64,000 nt of DNA from Mucilaginibacter_A sp050955045 (GCA_050955045.1 JBPBQV010000010.1:62001-126000), one strand, 5' to 3'. Shown: positions 44,555 to 53,513, counted from the stretch's first letter. Numbers and translations: made by a program. The notes: generated by a model not told the origin, from the sequence alone.

Positions 44555-46246
44555 TTAAGCCGCATACTTTCTTCTGCGGAAATATTGTTGAAAAATACCG
44601 AATAAAAGAAGTAGTGCAAGCGGTAGCAAATTATTCAAAATTTGCCAGTATAATTTTTCGGCTTTAATTTGCGCCCGGTTAAGCAGCCTGATTTTAATTT
44701 CTTTATTGCGAAGATTGATTAAGCCGGAATCATCCGTCATGTAATCGGCAATGTTCAGCAAAAAGTTTTTGTTGCCGTAAGTTTGCTGTGTATATCGGTC
44801 AAAACCCAATGGAAATGGCGAACCGTCTGCTTCGTTTATCTGGTTTTTTAAAATGTCGCCATCACTAATCACAATCATTTTGGTGAGCTTACTTTGTGGT
44901 AGCACGGCTATCTTCTCCTCCAAACCTTCTGGAATTGGGCGGTTTTTAAAATCAGATTTAAAACTACCTTCCAGCAAAACGCCAACCATTTTTGGTGCGC
45001 TTCGAAAATCTTTTGGGTCAACCTCCTGCTCTACCATTTGCAGCGAAAGTAAATGCGGTGTATTTAGTTTTTGGTTGAATGGAGAAGATGCTAACAACAC
45101 CGTTTTTTTGATTCCTGGAACAGCAATTGTGTCAATAGAACTGATAAACTCACTTCTGATTCCATCTAAATTTTTCACCAGCGGATGTTTGGAAATTGGC
45201 ATTAAAACAGGATAAAATAGCCATGGCAACATTTGAATTTGCGCCTGCCCTCCAACATTTCCTACATTTATCGGAATTTGCGCACAGTTATAATCAGCAA
45301 TTAAATCAAAATTTAAACGGATGCCATAACTAAACAATTGATCGTCCAGGTTGAGTTGTTTGTTAAAAGCCAGCTGCTCGCCGCCGTGCCCACGCAAACT
45401 GTCTAATTCGGCCGTTACCGGATCAATCGTCCACAAAATTTTCCCGCCACGCATTAAAAACTGATCAATTTTAAATTTTTCGAGTTCTGTAAATGCTTGG
45501 TCAGGTTTTGGAATGATTAGCAAACTCAATTTTTCTATTCCCGAAAAAGGAATGGTTTTTAGATTAACGCGGCCAACTTCAAAACCATCCGATAAAGAAC
45601 GCATAGCATCGTTCAGCTGTAAATCTGATAACTCGTTGTGACCTTCTGTAAAACCAATGCGTGGTTTGCCGCCGCTGCTTGCTTTTTTAATGGCAGAAGA
45701 AAAGGAATATTCCAGGTTTTGGATTGAATTATTCAAAACTTCCTCCGGAGATAAACCAATGCGCGTTTGCAGTAATTTAACCGGAATTTGCTTTCCGTTA
45801 CATTTTACAATTGCTGCCGGAAAAATTATTTTTTGCGATAAACCACTTTCTGTTTTTACGCTGAGATTGGTTGGTTCGATGCCTTGACTTTGTAAATCCT
45901 GTAAAATTTGTGTTTGCTGATCGGTAGTTACGCCCGCCAGCGGATCTACAAATTCTACTTTTAAACGATCATGTCCAAAAGCGTTATAATCAGCCAATAA
46001 ATCTCGAGTGGCGCGTTGTAACCGTTTAAATCCCGAAGGGAAATCTCCCTGCAAAAAAACAGTTACAGTAACCGGTTTTTGCAAACTATCCATCAAATTT
46101 CGGGTAATTGGCGAAAGTGTAAAACGCTTCTCCGCAGTAAAATCAAAACGGGTGAAAATGCGTTCCGAAAAAATGTTCAGTAAAAGAAGCATTACCAGTA
46201 CTACTCCAACCTGCAATAAATCTTTCTTTTTGCGAAAACTTACCAT
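44555..46246 (-). CDS. gldG: GldG, ABC transporter auxiliary protein
   Basis: A 563-residue protein with one N-terminal transmembrane helix (about 12-28), a large extracytoplasmic region of the GldG/DUF4350-like type (KPVTVTVFLQGDFPSGFKRLQRATRDLLADYN, GFTEGHNELSDLQLNDAMRSLSDGF) and a C-terminal helix (about 540-558). GldA, GldF and GldG form an ABC transporter first linked to gliding in Flavobacterium but present in many non-gliding Bacteroidota. The gene overlaps gldF by seven bases. Confidence 0.93.
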   Translation of the reverse strand: MVSFRKKKDLLQVGVVLVMLLLLNIFSERIFTRFDFTAEKRFTLSPITRNLMDSLQKPVTVTVFLQGDFPSGFKRLQRATRDLLADYNAFGHDRLKVEFVDPLAGVTTDQQTQILQDLQSQGIEPTNLSVKTESGLSQKIIFPAAIVKCNGKQIPVKLLQTRIGLSPEEVLNNSIQNLEYSFSSAIKKASSGGKPRIGFTEGHNELSDLQLNDAMRSLSDGFEVGRVNLKTIPFSGIEKLSLLIIPKPDQAFTELEKFKIDQFLMRGGKILWTIDPVTAELDSLRGHGGEQLAFNKQLNLDDQLFSYGIRLNFDLIADYNCAQIPINVGNVGGQAQIQMLPWLFYPVLMPISKHPLVKNLDGIRSEFISSIDTIAVPGIKKTVLLASSPFNQKLNTPHLLSLQMVEQEVDPKDFRSAPKMVGVLLEGSFKSDFKNRPIPEGLEEKIAVLPQSKLTKMIVISDGDILKNQINEADGSPFPLGFDRYTQQTYGNKNFLLNIADYMTDDSGLINLRNKEIKIRLLNRAQIKAEKLYWQILNNLLPLALLLLFGIFQQYFRRRKYAA

Positions 46247-46962
46247 TTTCTTCCTCCCAAAACGGTTTTGGTAAGCAATAAAAACAAGCCAATCAAACTT
46301 AAAAAATAAACCAGATCGCGCGTATCTAAAACGCCGCGACTAATGGCTTCGTAGTGCGCATTGATACCCAGATTTTGTATTTCGGAATTTTGGAATGATA
46401 GCAAGCCGCTAAGCGAATCAAATCCACTAAACAAAAAATAGCACATAAAAACAGCAATGGTAAAGGCTATAAGCTGGTTTTTGGTGATGGACGAAGCGAA
46501 AATTCCAATCGCCACAAAAGTGCCTCCCAACAAAAACAAACCAACGTAGGAACCAATTACTGCTCCGCTATCCAAATTTCCAACGGGATTACCTAACTGG
46601 TAAACCGAATAAACGTAAATTAATGTTGGTATCAAAGCCAGCAAAACCAGTAGCAAACAGGCCATATATTTTCCTAATACAATTTGCCAGTCGGTAATTG
46701 GTCGTGTGGCCAGTAACTCGAACGTGCCTTCTTTTTTTTCTTCTGCCAGAGAACGCATAGTTACGGCCGGAATCAGAAACATAAATAAATATGGAATGGT
46801 GTTGAAAAGATTACCGAGATCAGCATAACCATAATCTAAAATACTGGTATCCGGGAAAACCCATAAAAACAAACCCAGCACCAGCAAAAAAACGCTGATG
46901 GTTACGTAGGCAACCAGCGAACTGAGGTAAGATGTGATTTCTTTTTGAAGAATTGTAAGCAC
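46240..46962 (-). CDS. gldF: GldF, ABC transporter permease
   Basis: A 240-residue membrane protein with six predicted helices. TMRSLAEEKKEGTFELLATRPITDWQIVLGKYMA is the ABC-2 permease motif, here in the GldF form. The start is GTG at 46960-46962. It is followed by gldG with overlap. The ATPase gene (47691-48401) is separated from it by an outer-membrane protein gene and a terminator. Confidence 0.93.
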   Translation of the reverse strand: MLTILQKEITSYLSSLVAYVTISVFLLVLGLFLWVFPDTSILDYGYADLGNLFNTIPYLFMFLIPAVTMRSLAEEKKEGTFELLATRPITDWQIVLGKYMACLLLVLLALIPTLIYVYSVYQLGNPVGNLDSGAVIGSYVGLFLLGGTFVAIGIFASSITKNQLIAFTIAVFMCYFLFSGFDSLSGLLSFQNSEIQNLGINAHYEAISRGVLDTRDLVYFLSLIGLFLLLTKTVLGGRKW

Positions 46963-47006
46963 GCAGATAAATGTGAAAGCCGAAATTATATAAATTCCGG
47001 CAAAGC

Positions 47007-47038
47007 AAAAAGGTTCTGCACTGTAGCGCAGAACCTTT
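47007..47038 (-). terminator. Terminator between the outer-membrane protein gene and gldF
   Basis: AAAGGTTCTGC and GCAGAACCTTT form an eleven-base stem followed by TTTTTGC on the minus strand, 23 bases past the stop at 47061. This means gldF probably needs its own promoter. Confidence 0.85.
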
Positions 47039-47060
47039 ATTTTTAGGTGGTAAAAGAAGC

Positions 47061-47597
47061 TTAAAATTTGTATGCCGCCCGTAAAGCAAACTGATTGAAA
47101 TCATTGTTTTGAGACCATCCTTCAAAGCGCAAACCAATATCGATAGCATTTTTGCCAGTTAATGGAATGGAAGTTCCTATTCCGGGCGAATAAACAAAAT
47201 AATTACTGGTACGATCATTTGTGCCGAAAGAAGCACCTATTTCACCTTCAGCATAAAAAGCAGGATTGAAATAGTATTTTCCACCTACTTTTAGAGGAAC
47301 ATAACCATCCGGTGTAGTTGTATAGTTATATTTACGCAACAGATTTTTGTAGCTATCTTTTAAATAATAAGTGGTATAACCAGCGGTTGCCGTGATGTAT
47401 AAATTTTTTGTTGCAGGAATTTCAATTTTACCGGAACCACCAAAGCCTACAGTATTAAAATTTCTCATGTCACCTGTTGGTATTCCAAGCTCTAAACCAA
47501 CACTGAATAAAGGAGATTTTTTTATCGTTTTTTTTTGTGCTGATACAGTGAAAACAGTTGTTGCAGCTAAAACAATTATTAAGTAAAGTTTTTTCAT
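47061..47597 (-). CDS. Outer-membrane beta-barrel protein
   Basis: A 178-residue protein with a signal peptide (MKKLYLIIVLAATTVFTVSAQ). The mature part has alternating strands ending in aromatic residues (NLYITATAGYTTYYLKD, GKYYFNPAFYAEGEIG, AIDIGLRFEGWSQ) and a C-terminal FALRAAYKF with the terminal phenylalanine used in barrel assembly. An eight-stranded OmpX/OmpA-like porin fold is likely. The longer frame to 47666 adds a charged extension without signal character, so the ATG at 47595-47597 is preferred. Confidence 0.85.
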   Translation of the reverse strand: MKKLYLIIVLAATTVFTVSAQKKTIKKSPLFSVGLELGIPTGDMRNFNTVGFGGSGKIEIPATKNLYITATAGYTTYYLKDSYKNLLRKYNYTTTPDGYVPLKVGGKYYFNPAFYAEGEIGASFGTNDRTSNYFVYSPGIGTSIPLTGKNAIDIGLRFEGWSQNNDFNQFALRAAYKF

Positions 47598-47690
47598 TTC
47601 AGAATTTTTAGTAAATAATACCTTTGATTTATGGCAAATATATTTTTTATCGGATAAAAACAGCAAAGCTATTTCCTATTAATTAAAAAA

Positions 47691-48401
47691 TCAAAAATGT
47701 GTTAAGCTGATAAAAATCTGTTCCAAAGATTGCTGCGGATATTGCTGATACAAAGAAGGAAGCACATCGTCTGCTACAATTTTACCTTTGTTGATGATAA
47801 TTACCTGATCGCAAACAGCTTCTACTTCCTGCATAATATGTGTAGAAAGGATAACGGTTTTGTTTTTGCCCAGCTCTTTAATCAAACTTCTGATGCCGAT
47901 TAACTGGTTAGGATCTAAACCTGAAGTTGGTTCATCCAAAATCAAAACCTGCGGATTGTGTAAAATCGCCTGCGCCAAACCAACGCGCTGTTTGTAACCT
48001 TTTGAAAGCTGACCGATTTTTTTGCGTTGTTCTGGTCCTAAGCCAGTTTGCTCAATTACTTCCGCAATTCTTTTTTCAGGCTGATGAATTTTGTGGACGG
48101 AAGCAATAAATGTTAAAGCTTCTTTTATATACAAATCCTGGTAAAGCGCATTACTTTCGGGCAAATAACCAATTTGCTGCCGCACTTGCAATGCTTCTTT
48201 TACCGTATCAAAACCGTTAACTGTTACCGTACCGGAAGTTTGCGGAATAAAGCAAGTTAAGATTTTCATTGTGGTAGATTTGCCTGCGCCGTTTGGACCA
48301 AGAAACCCTAATACTTTTCCGGGTTCTGCGGAGAAGGAAATGGAATCAACAGCTTTTTGTGTGCCGTAGGTTTTGGTGAGGTTTTGGACTTGGATGCTCA
48401 T
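47691..48401 (-). CDS. gldA: ABC transporter ATPase, GldA-type
   Basis: A 236-residue ATPase. Walker A GFLGPNGAGKSTTMKIL (about 32-48), Q-loop QIGYLPESNALYQDL, signature LSKGYKQRVGLAQAIL, Walker B VLILDEPTSGLDPNQ and the switch histidine in VILSTHIMQEVE are all intact. It closely follows the GldA pattern and lies near gldF and gldG, so the three probably form one exporter although they are not a continuous operon. Confidence 0.92.
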   Translation of the reverse strand: MSIQVQNLTKTYGTQKAVDSISFSAEPGKVLGFLGPNGAGKSTTMKILTCFIPQTSGTVTVNGFDTVKEALQVRQQIGYLPESNALYQDLYIKEALTFIASVHKIHQPEKRIAEVIEQTGLGPEQRKKIGQLSKGYKQRVGLAQAILHNPQVLILDEPTSGLDPNQLIGIRSLIKELGKNKTVILSTHIMQEVEAVCDQVIIINKGKIVADDVLPSLYQQYPQQSLEQIFISLTHF

Positions 48402-48436
48402 AAATGGCTTTTAGAAATCAGCTTTCGGCTATCAGC

Positions 48437-48524
48437 TGTCATTTCGATGATAGGAGAAATCTTCCTCAAATCTAAAAAGATCTTTATATTTTGATGAAGA
48501 TTTCTCTCTTCAGTCGAAATGACA
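48437..48524. repeat. 88-base palindromic interspersed repeat
   Basis: The left arm starts TGTCATTTCGA and contains GAGAAATCTTC; the right arm is its near-exact reverse complement, with GAAGATTTCTC and ending TCGAAATGACA. The whole element can form one long hairpin. Palindromes with TCATTTCGA ends and an AGAAATCT core are frequent in Bacteroidota chromosomes as non-coding REP/MITE-like repeats; I recognise the type but cannot cite a family name. It fills the gap between the divergent gldA and glyS genes. Confidence 0.82.
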
Positions 48525-48553
48525 AAAACTGCATATTCTTCCACACTAAAAAT

Positions 48554-48561
48554 TATCTTTG
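48554..48561 (+). promoter_or_regulatory. Candidate -7 box of glyS
   Basis: TATCTTTG matches TAnnTTTG but lies only eight bases before the ATG, which would give a nearly leaderless mRNA. No clear -33 TTG is present. Confidence 0.35.
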
Positions 48562-48569
48562 CCCTCGTT

Positions 48570-50042
48570 ATGAGTAAAAACAACGACGAGCTTTTTAAAA
48601 ATGTAATTGCGCACGCCAAAGAATATGGTTTTGTGTTTCAGTCCAGCGAAATATATGATGGTTTAAGTGCGGTTTATGATTACGGCCAATACGGTGCCGA
48701 GCTGAAAAACAACATCAAAACCTATTGGTGGAAAGCCATGGTGCAGCTGAACGAGAATATTGTAGGCATTGATTCTGCTATTTTTATGCACCCAAAAATA
48801 TGGGAAGCCAGTGGCCACGTGGCCGGTTTTAATGATCCGATGATTGATAACAAGGATTCTAAAAAACGTTATCGTGCGGATCAGTTGCTGGAAGATAAAA
48901 TTACGAAATACGAAAAAGACGGCAAGACCGAAAAAGCAGAAACTTTGCAAACGGCAATGGATGATGCTTTAAAAGCCGAAGATTTTTTCCGTTTAAAAGA
49001 ACTGATTGAAGAACATGAAATTGCTGATCCGGTTTCTGGAACACGCAACTGGACTGAAGTTCGTCAGTTCAACCTGATGTTTTCCACACAATTTGGTGCG
49101 ATGGCCGAAGGTTCAGACCAAGTTTATCTTCGTCCGGAAACAGCTCAAGGAATTTTTGTCAACTTTTTAAATGTGCAGAAATCCGGCCGGATGAAAATTC
49201 CTTTTGGTATTGCACAAATTGGAAAAGCTTTTCGGAATGAAGTAATTGCACGTCAGTTTATTTTGCGGATGCGCGAATTTGAACAGATGGAAATGCAGTT
49301 TTTCATTAAACCAGGAACTGAAATGGAATGGTTTGCACACTGGAAAGAAGCGCGTTTGAAGTGGCATCTGGCTTTGGGAACATCTCCAGAAAAATACCGT
49401 TTTCACGATCATACCAAACTGGCACATTACGCAAATGCTGCAACAGATATTGAATTTGATTTTCCGTTTGGATTTAAGGAAGTAGAAGGTATTCACAGTC
49501 GTACGGATTTTGATTTATCTCAGCATGAAAAATTCTCCGGTAAAAAGCTGCGTTTCTTCGATCCGCAGGAAACCGATAAAGAAAAACAAAGCTACGTGCC
49601 TTACGTGATTGAAACTTCAATCGGTTTAGACCGCATGTTTTTATTAACGCTGATTAACGCTTATGAAGAACAGGATTTAAGTGAAGGTGATAAAAAGGAT
49701 AGCCGGATCGTGCTGAAGTTCCCTCCTGCTTTGGCGCCAATTAAAGCAACCGTGCTTCCTTTAACCAAGAAAGATGGGTTACCGGAAAAAGCACGCGAAA
49801 TAATGGACAAACTGAAACTGGATTTCAATGTGCAGTACGACGAGAAAGATTCTATCGGCAAACGTTATCGCCGTCAGGATGCGATTGGAACACCATTTTG
49901 TATCACCATAGATCATCAAACTTTAGAAGATGATTCTGTAACGATTCGTCACCGTGATACGATGATTCAGGAACGTGTTCAAGCTGATGATTTAGAAAAA
50001 ATCATTGGTGATTTAGTAAGTTGGAAAAAAGTTTTGGCGTAA
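48570..50042 (+). CDS. glyS: Glycyl-tRNA synthetase (single-chain type)
   Basis: A 490-residue class II synthetase of the alpha-2 type. SSEIYDGLSAVYDYGQYGAELKNNIK and MFSTQFG (motif 1 region), TAQGIFVNFLN, FGIAQIGKAFRNEV and MREFEQMEMQFF (motif 2) and the C-terminal anticodon-binding domain starting near APIKATVLPL are clear. The frame is open from 48519, but that part overlaps the palindromic repeat; the ATG at 48570 (MSKNNDELF) fits the family. Confidence 0.97.
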   Translation: MSKNNDELFKNVIAHAKEYGFVFQSSEIYDGLSAVYDYGQYGAELKNNIKTYWWKAMVQLNENIVGIDSAIFMHPKIWEASGHVAGFNDPMIDNKDSKKRYRADQLLEDKITKYEKDGKTEKAETLQTAMDDALKAEDFFRLKELIEEHEIADPVSGTRNWTEVRQFNLMFSTQFGAMAEGSDQVYLRPETAQGIFVNFLNVQKSGRMKIPFGIAQIGKAFRNEVIARQFILRMREFEQMEMQFFIKPGTEMEWFAHWKEARLKWHLALGTSPEKYRFHDHTKLAHYANAATDIEFDFPFGFKEVEGIHSRTDFDLSQHEKFSGKKLRFFDPQETDKEKQSYVPYVIETSIGLDRMFLLTLINAYEEQDLSEGDKKDSRIVLKFPPALAPIKATVLPLTKKDGLPEKAREIMDKLKLDFNVQYDEKDSIGKRYRRQDAIGTPFCITIDHQTLEDDSVTIRHRDTMIQERVQADDLEKIIGDLVSWKKVLA

Positions 50043-50063
50043 ATAACTATTCAATTTTAAGGT

Positions 50064-50078
50064 GATAAAAGAAGCATT
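50064..50078. repeat. Exact copy of the iterated word, upstream of the Dabb gene
   Basis: GATAAAAGAAGCATT in plus orientation, 40 bases before the Dabb start codon. Its inverted partner lies at 50426-50440 directly after the same gene. Confidence 0.6.
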
Positions 50079-50117
50079 ATATTTGATCAATCATCTTTTT
50101 TAATTAAAACTAAAACC

Positions 50118-50423
50118 ATGTTTACACACCACGTTTTTTTCTGGCTGAAAAACAAAATCAGTGATGCAGACAGAGAAGATTTGCTAGCAGGACTGCAAAC
50201 TTTAGCAGCTATCGAACCTAAAAATCTTATTCAGGTTGGTGTAAAAGCCAGCACAAACCGACCGGTTATTGATACTACTTATGATTTTTCTTTATTGCTG
50301 ATTTTTAACAGTTTAGAAGAACAGGAAAGCTATCAGGTAAATCCCATCCATCAGGATTTTGTGAAAAACTGTCAGCATCTTTGGGAGAAAGTTACCATTT
50401 ATGATTCGGTGGATGCAGCTTAA
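50118..50423 (+). CDS. Dabb-family stress-response alpha/beta barrel protein
   Basis: A 101-residue protein. MFTHHVFFWLKNKISDADREDLLAGLQTL shows the Dabb opening with the first beta strand and helix, followed by YDFSLLLIFNSLEEQESYQVNPIHQDFVKNC, the second half of the ferredoxin-like fold. Members are small dimeric proteins of varied or unknown role. The gene is a single transcript with its own terminator and is framed by two inverted copies of the iterated word. Confidence 0.88.
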   Translation: MFTHHVFFWLKNKISDADREDLLAGLQTLAAIEPKNLIQVGVKASTNRPVIDTTYDFSLLLIFNSLEEQESYQVNPIHQDFVKNCQHLWEKVTIYDSVDAA

Positions 50424-50425
50424 CA

Positions 50426-50440
50426 AATGCTTCTTTTATC
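50426..50440. repeat. Exact inverted copy of the iterated word, after the Dabb gene
   Basis: AATGCTTCTTTTATC starts three bases past the Dabb stop and runs directly into the terminator. It pairs with the copy at 50064-50078. Confidence 0.6.
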
Positions 50441-50444
50441 AACC

Positions 50445-50481
50445 AAAAAACCGCATTCAATTAATTTGAATGCGGTTTTTT
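50445..50481 (+). terminator. Terminator after the Dabb gene
   Basis: AAAAAACCGCATTCAA and TTGAATGCGGTTTTTT form a 16-base perfect stem with a five-base loop, so it can work on both strands and also protect the convergent M16 gene. Confidence 0.92.
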
Positions 50482-50533
50482 AATTAAAAATGTAGGCATG
50501 AATTAAACATAATTTATGCCGATAAAAACAGTA

Positions 50534-51862
50534 TCAATGTATTACCGGATTATCTCCACGTTTAATCGTGCCATTGATATACATAATCGGACTTACTTTT
50601 TTTGTATCGCCTTGATAAACCCAACTGATATTACCGATATATTTTTTAAAAGCGTTGTTTACATCTTCTGTATTAAGGTTTTTTACATCATCGGCCAGCG
50701 TTAAAGATCGTTTCCAGTTATCGTGCAAAACCTCATTGGCTGCCAATGATGATGCCTGGGCAGAATTGGTTTCCTGATTATAGTAAAAACGGGTAAGGTA
50801 AGTGATTTTCATGTTTTTTACCTCCGCATCCGTAAATCCTCCGGTTTTAATTTTATCTACCAATTGATCAAAAACTTTAATGTAAGCATCTGGCTGTGTA
50901 GTGGATACTACAAAACGCGCAGAAGGTGTAGCACCACCATCAAAATAACTTATCGGTGCATAAGATAAACCGTTATTTGTCCGCACATCCAAAAAATGCT
51001 TGTCATAAAAAATTTGCATAGCTACTTGAAAAGCGTTAAAATCTGGTGTGCCAGGCTGTGGCGCACCAGTTATTCCTTCTATATAATTGGTAGCCAGCTC
51101 TTTTGGAGTGGCCGTAAAAGTATTTTTATAAATACGGAAAGATGATTTTTTAAGGGTAAAAGGAGTACCGGGTTTTATGCCATCCAGCATAGCTTTTACT
51201 TTATTTTCAATTTCAGCTTTATCCAGATCAGCTACAACCACTATTATCATCCGTCCGCGGGTCAAAATAGACTGGTAATAAGCTTTGGTTGCAGGTGCCG
51301 TAAAACTTTGCAATGAAGCTTCCGTACCGGCTGGATCTTTTGCGTAATCCCGACCAGCAAAAGCAACTTGCTCGGCATATTTATCTATGGCATAATCCGG
51401 CTGCGAATTTTGTGATTTCAGATTATTAATGGCATCCTGTTTAATCCGGGCAAATTCTTTTTCATCAAAACGTGGCTGAGTTAAAGCCTCGGCATAAAGC
51501 GGCCAAACGGTATCAAAATCTGTTTTAATGCAATTCATCCGGTAAATAGCATAATTCTTCATGGCATATCCATAAACCCGTGCGCTTACCTTGTCCAGCG
51601 TATTTTTAAAGCTGTTTTTATCCATGCTTTTTGTACCGCATTCTGTTAGCGCGGTTAAAGCCAAAGATTCTATACCAGCTTTATCTGCCGGATAATTCTG
51701 TACACCACCTTTAATAACCGTTTGTATTTCTACAATGCCGTTTCCACTGGGTTGCACAATTACTTTTACACCATCAACCAGCATATCATAAGCTGGCTTC
51801 TGTGCAGTTGCTGTAAAAACCCATCCGGTTAATATCAGCATAAAAATAAATTTTTGTTTCAT
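50534..51862 (-). CDS. M16-family peptidase-like subunit without zinc site
   Basis: A 442-residue exported protein with the signal MKQKFIFMLILTGWVFTATAQ. It has the two-lobed M16 fold pattern (GVKVIVQPSGNGIVEIQTVIKGG, GIESLALTALTECG) but where active members have HxxEH the sequence reads SLALTALTE. It is therefore the non-catalytic partner, as in two-subunit M16 peptidases. The frame continues 11 codons upstream into the previous gene; the ATG at 51860-51862 gives a proper signal peptide. Confidence 0.88.
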   Translation of the reverse strand: MKQKFIFMLILTGWVFTATAQKPAYDMLVDGVKVIVQPSGNGIVEIQTVIKGGVQNYPADKAGIESLALTALTECGTKSMDKNSFKNTLDKVSARVYGYAMKNYAIYRMNCIKTDFDTVWPLYAEALTQPRFDEKEFARIKQDAINNLKSQNSQPDYAIDKYAEQVAFAGRDYAKDPAGTEASLQSFTAPATKAYYQSILTRGRMIIVVVADLDKAEIENKVKAMLDGIKPGTPFTLKKSSFRIYKNTFTATPKELATNYIEGITGAPQPGTPDFNAFQVAMQIFYDKHFLDVRTNNGLSYAPISYFDGGATPSARFVVSTTQPDAYIKVFDQLVDKIKTGGFTDAEVKNMKITYLTRFYYNQETNSAQASSLAANEVLHDNWKRSLTLADDVKNLNTEDVNNAFKKYIGNISWVYQGDTKKVSPIMYINGTIKRGDNPVIH

Positions 51863-51878
51863 AGTTTTCAGACTGATT

Positions 51879-53264
51879 TTATTTGGGAGAGACAAAAAAC
51901 GACGATACGCTAGCCTGCTTATTTAGTGCAGCGTTCAGAATGATACCCGCTACAACCGGCTTTTTAACGATATATTTTTCCAGATACTTTTTAATATCTA
52001 CGCGGGTTACTTTCTGGTAATTCTGTTCCAGATTGGTATTATAATTCAACGAAGTGCTGCACCAGTTGTAACTTAACTGGCTTGGCAGTGAAGATGGTTT
52101 TTCTTTTCTGCGGATGGCATTGCGTAACACAATCGCTTTTGCATCTGCCAGCTGCTGATCGGTGTAATAATCGGGACTATCAAAAATAGCAATCTGATGG
52201 TTTACCTCATCAAAACATGCTTTTAACTTATTTGGGTTTGGCGTAATATCCATTTCTATCGGCCCGGTGTAACGCGCTGTCGAATAAGATAACGAAGCAT
52301 TGGTTGCTAATCCTTTATCTACCAATGCTTGTTGTAACTTAGAAGAATTCATCTGTAAAATAGTAGAAAAAATATCGGCTGCCAAAGTAGCTGCAGAATC
52401 TGTACCGGCCGATGGGCCTTGCCAGGAGTACATTATGGAAGGCATTTCGGCAATAGATGATTCTTTAACAAAATACGCAGATTTGCTTAGAGGTTTAAAC
52501 GGAGGAATAGGATATTTTTTCTGTGGATCTTCGGCAGCGGCAGCCCAACTTCCAAAAATATTTTCTGCCATTTTAAAAGCATCATCGTGATTTACATCAC
52601 CACAAATAGTTAACAAACTATTGTTTGGCACATAATATTTATCCTTGATAATCAACATTTTTTCGGGCGTTGCCGTATTAATAATCTCGTGGATACCAAT
52701 TGCATTTTTCCGGGTGATCTGATCTCCCCAAAGTTGCTTTTGCGATTCGTACCAAAGCTGGAAACCCGGATCACTTTCTGCCCGCTGAAACTCGCCATCT
52801 ACAACCGGCCGTTCCTTTTTCATATCTTCTTCCTGGTAAATCGGGAAACGGATTGCCGCATTCATAAAGTTTAAACCGGCATTTAAACTGTCTTTATCAA
52901 ACGTAAAAAAGTAATTTACCCGTTCAACATCAGTTGTACCGTTCCAAATGGCACCCAATTCTTGCGTGCGTTTCAAAAATTTTTCCTGTGTAGGATAATC
53001 TTTGTTCGCCTTAAAAAACATATGCTCAAACAAGTGCGATAAACCACTGTATTCCGGACCTTCCGTATAAGCACCATTTTTTACGGCAATTTCAATGGTA
53101 GTAAGCGGTACTTTGTGGTTTTCTATCACCACAACTTGCAATCCATTGGGTAGTTTTTTCCAGAAATAACCTTCCGGCAATTGCGGATCGTGTGCAAAGC
53201 CGGTAGCTGTTTGCAGCAGGCTAAACAACAACATTCCGCATACTTGTAAGAGTTTGACTTTCAT
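51879..53264 (-). CDS. M16-family zinc peptidase, catalytic subunit
   Basis: A 461-residue exported protein with a signal of about 25 residues ending at GFAHD. The inverted zinc motif HLFEH lies in YSGLSHLFEHMFFKANKDYPT (about residues 80-100), with the downstream glutamate in the VDGEFQRAESDP region. The substrate lobe follows (RYTGPIEMDITPNPNKLKACF). It is upstream of the non-catalytic M16 gene by 16 bases, so the two probably form a periplasmic heterodimer. Confidence 0.93.
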   Translation of the reverse strand: MKVKLLQVCGMLLFSLLQTATGFAHDPQLPEGYFWKKLPNGLQVVVIENHKVPLTTIEIAVKNGAYTEGPEYSGLSHLFEHMFFKANKDYPTQEKFLKRTQELGAIWNGTTDVERVNYFFTFDKDSLNAGLNFMNAAIRFPIYQEEDMKKERPVVDGEFQRAESDPGFQLWYESQKQLWGDQITRKNAIGIHEIINTATPEKMLIIKDKYYVPNNSLLTICGDVNHDDAFKMAENIFGSWAAAAEDPQKKYPIPPFKPLSKSAYFVKESSIAEMPSIMYSWQGPSAGTDSAATLAADIFSTILQMNSSKLQQALVDKGLATNASLSYSTARYTGPIEMDITPNPNKLKACFDEVNHQIAIFDSPDYYTDQQLADAKAIVLRNAIRRKEKPSSLPSQLSYNWCSTSLNYNTNLEQNYQKVTRVDIKKYLEKYIVKKPVVAGIILNAALNKQASVSSFFVSPK

Positions 53265-53381
53265 ATCAACAAATTTTTTTGAAATAAATTTATTGATAAT
53301 TTTTAAAGAATTAAGAATATTATTTGAATAAATATAAACAGTGTATTAATTCATTATCAATATTTTAAATAATAATACTAC

Positions 53382-53434
53382 ATGCTGTTTTTACAGGGTT
53401 AAAAACAGTATTTTTTGATAAGTAAAAACAGCTA
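53382..53434. repeat. Three clustered copies of the sister word TAAAAACAG
   Basis: ATGCTGTTTTTA at 53382-53393, TAAAAACAGTAT at 53400-53411 and TAAAAACAGCTA at 53423-53434. The first two form an inverted pair with a six-base gap. They lie in the 249-base gap between the divergent M16 and small membrane protein genes; nothing else is recognisable there. Confidence 0.55.
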
Positions 53435-53513
53435 AGTCCACATTCTGATTTAGATCGCTGCCGTAACAAAGTGCAACATTACTCGTATAAATTTCTAATA
53501 CAGGGTACAGCAA

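Noticed and set aside
48519..48569. An N-terminal extension of glyS
   Set aside because: These codons overlap the palindromic repeat and precede the conserved start of the family; the ATG at 48570 is better.
50534..51862. A pseudogene, because the HxxEH zinc motif is missing
   Set aside because: The frame is full length with a good signal peptide and lies beside an active M16 gene; inactive partners are normal in this family.
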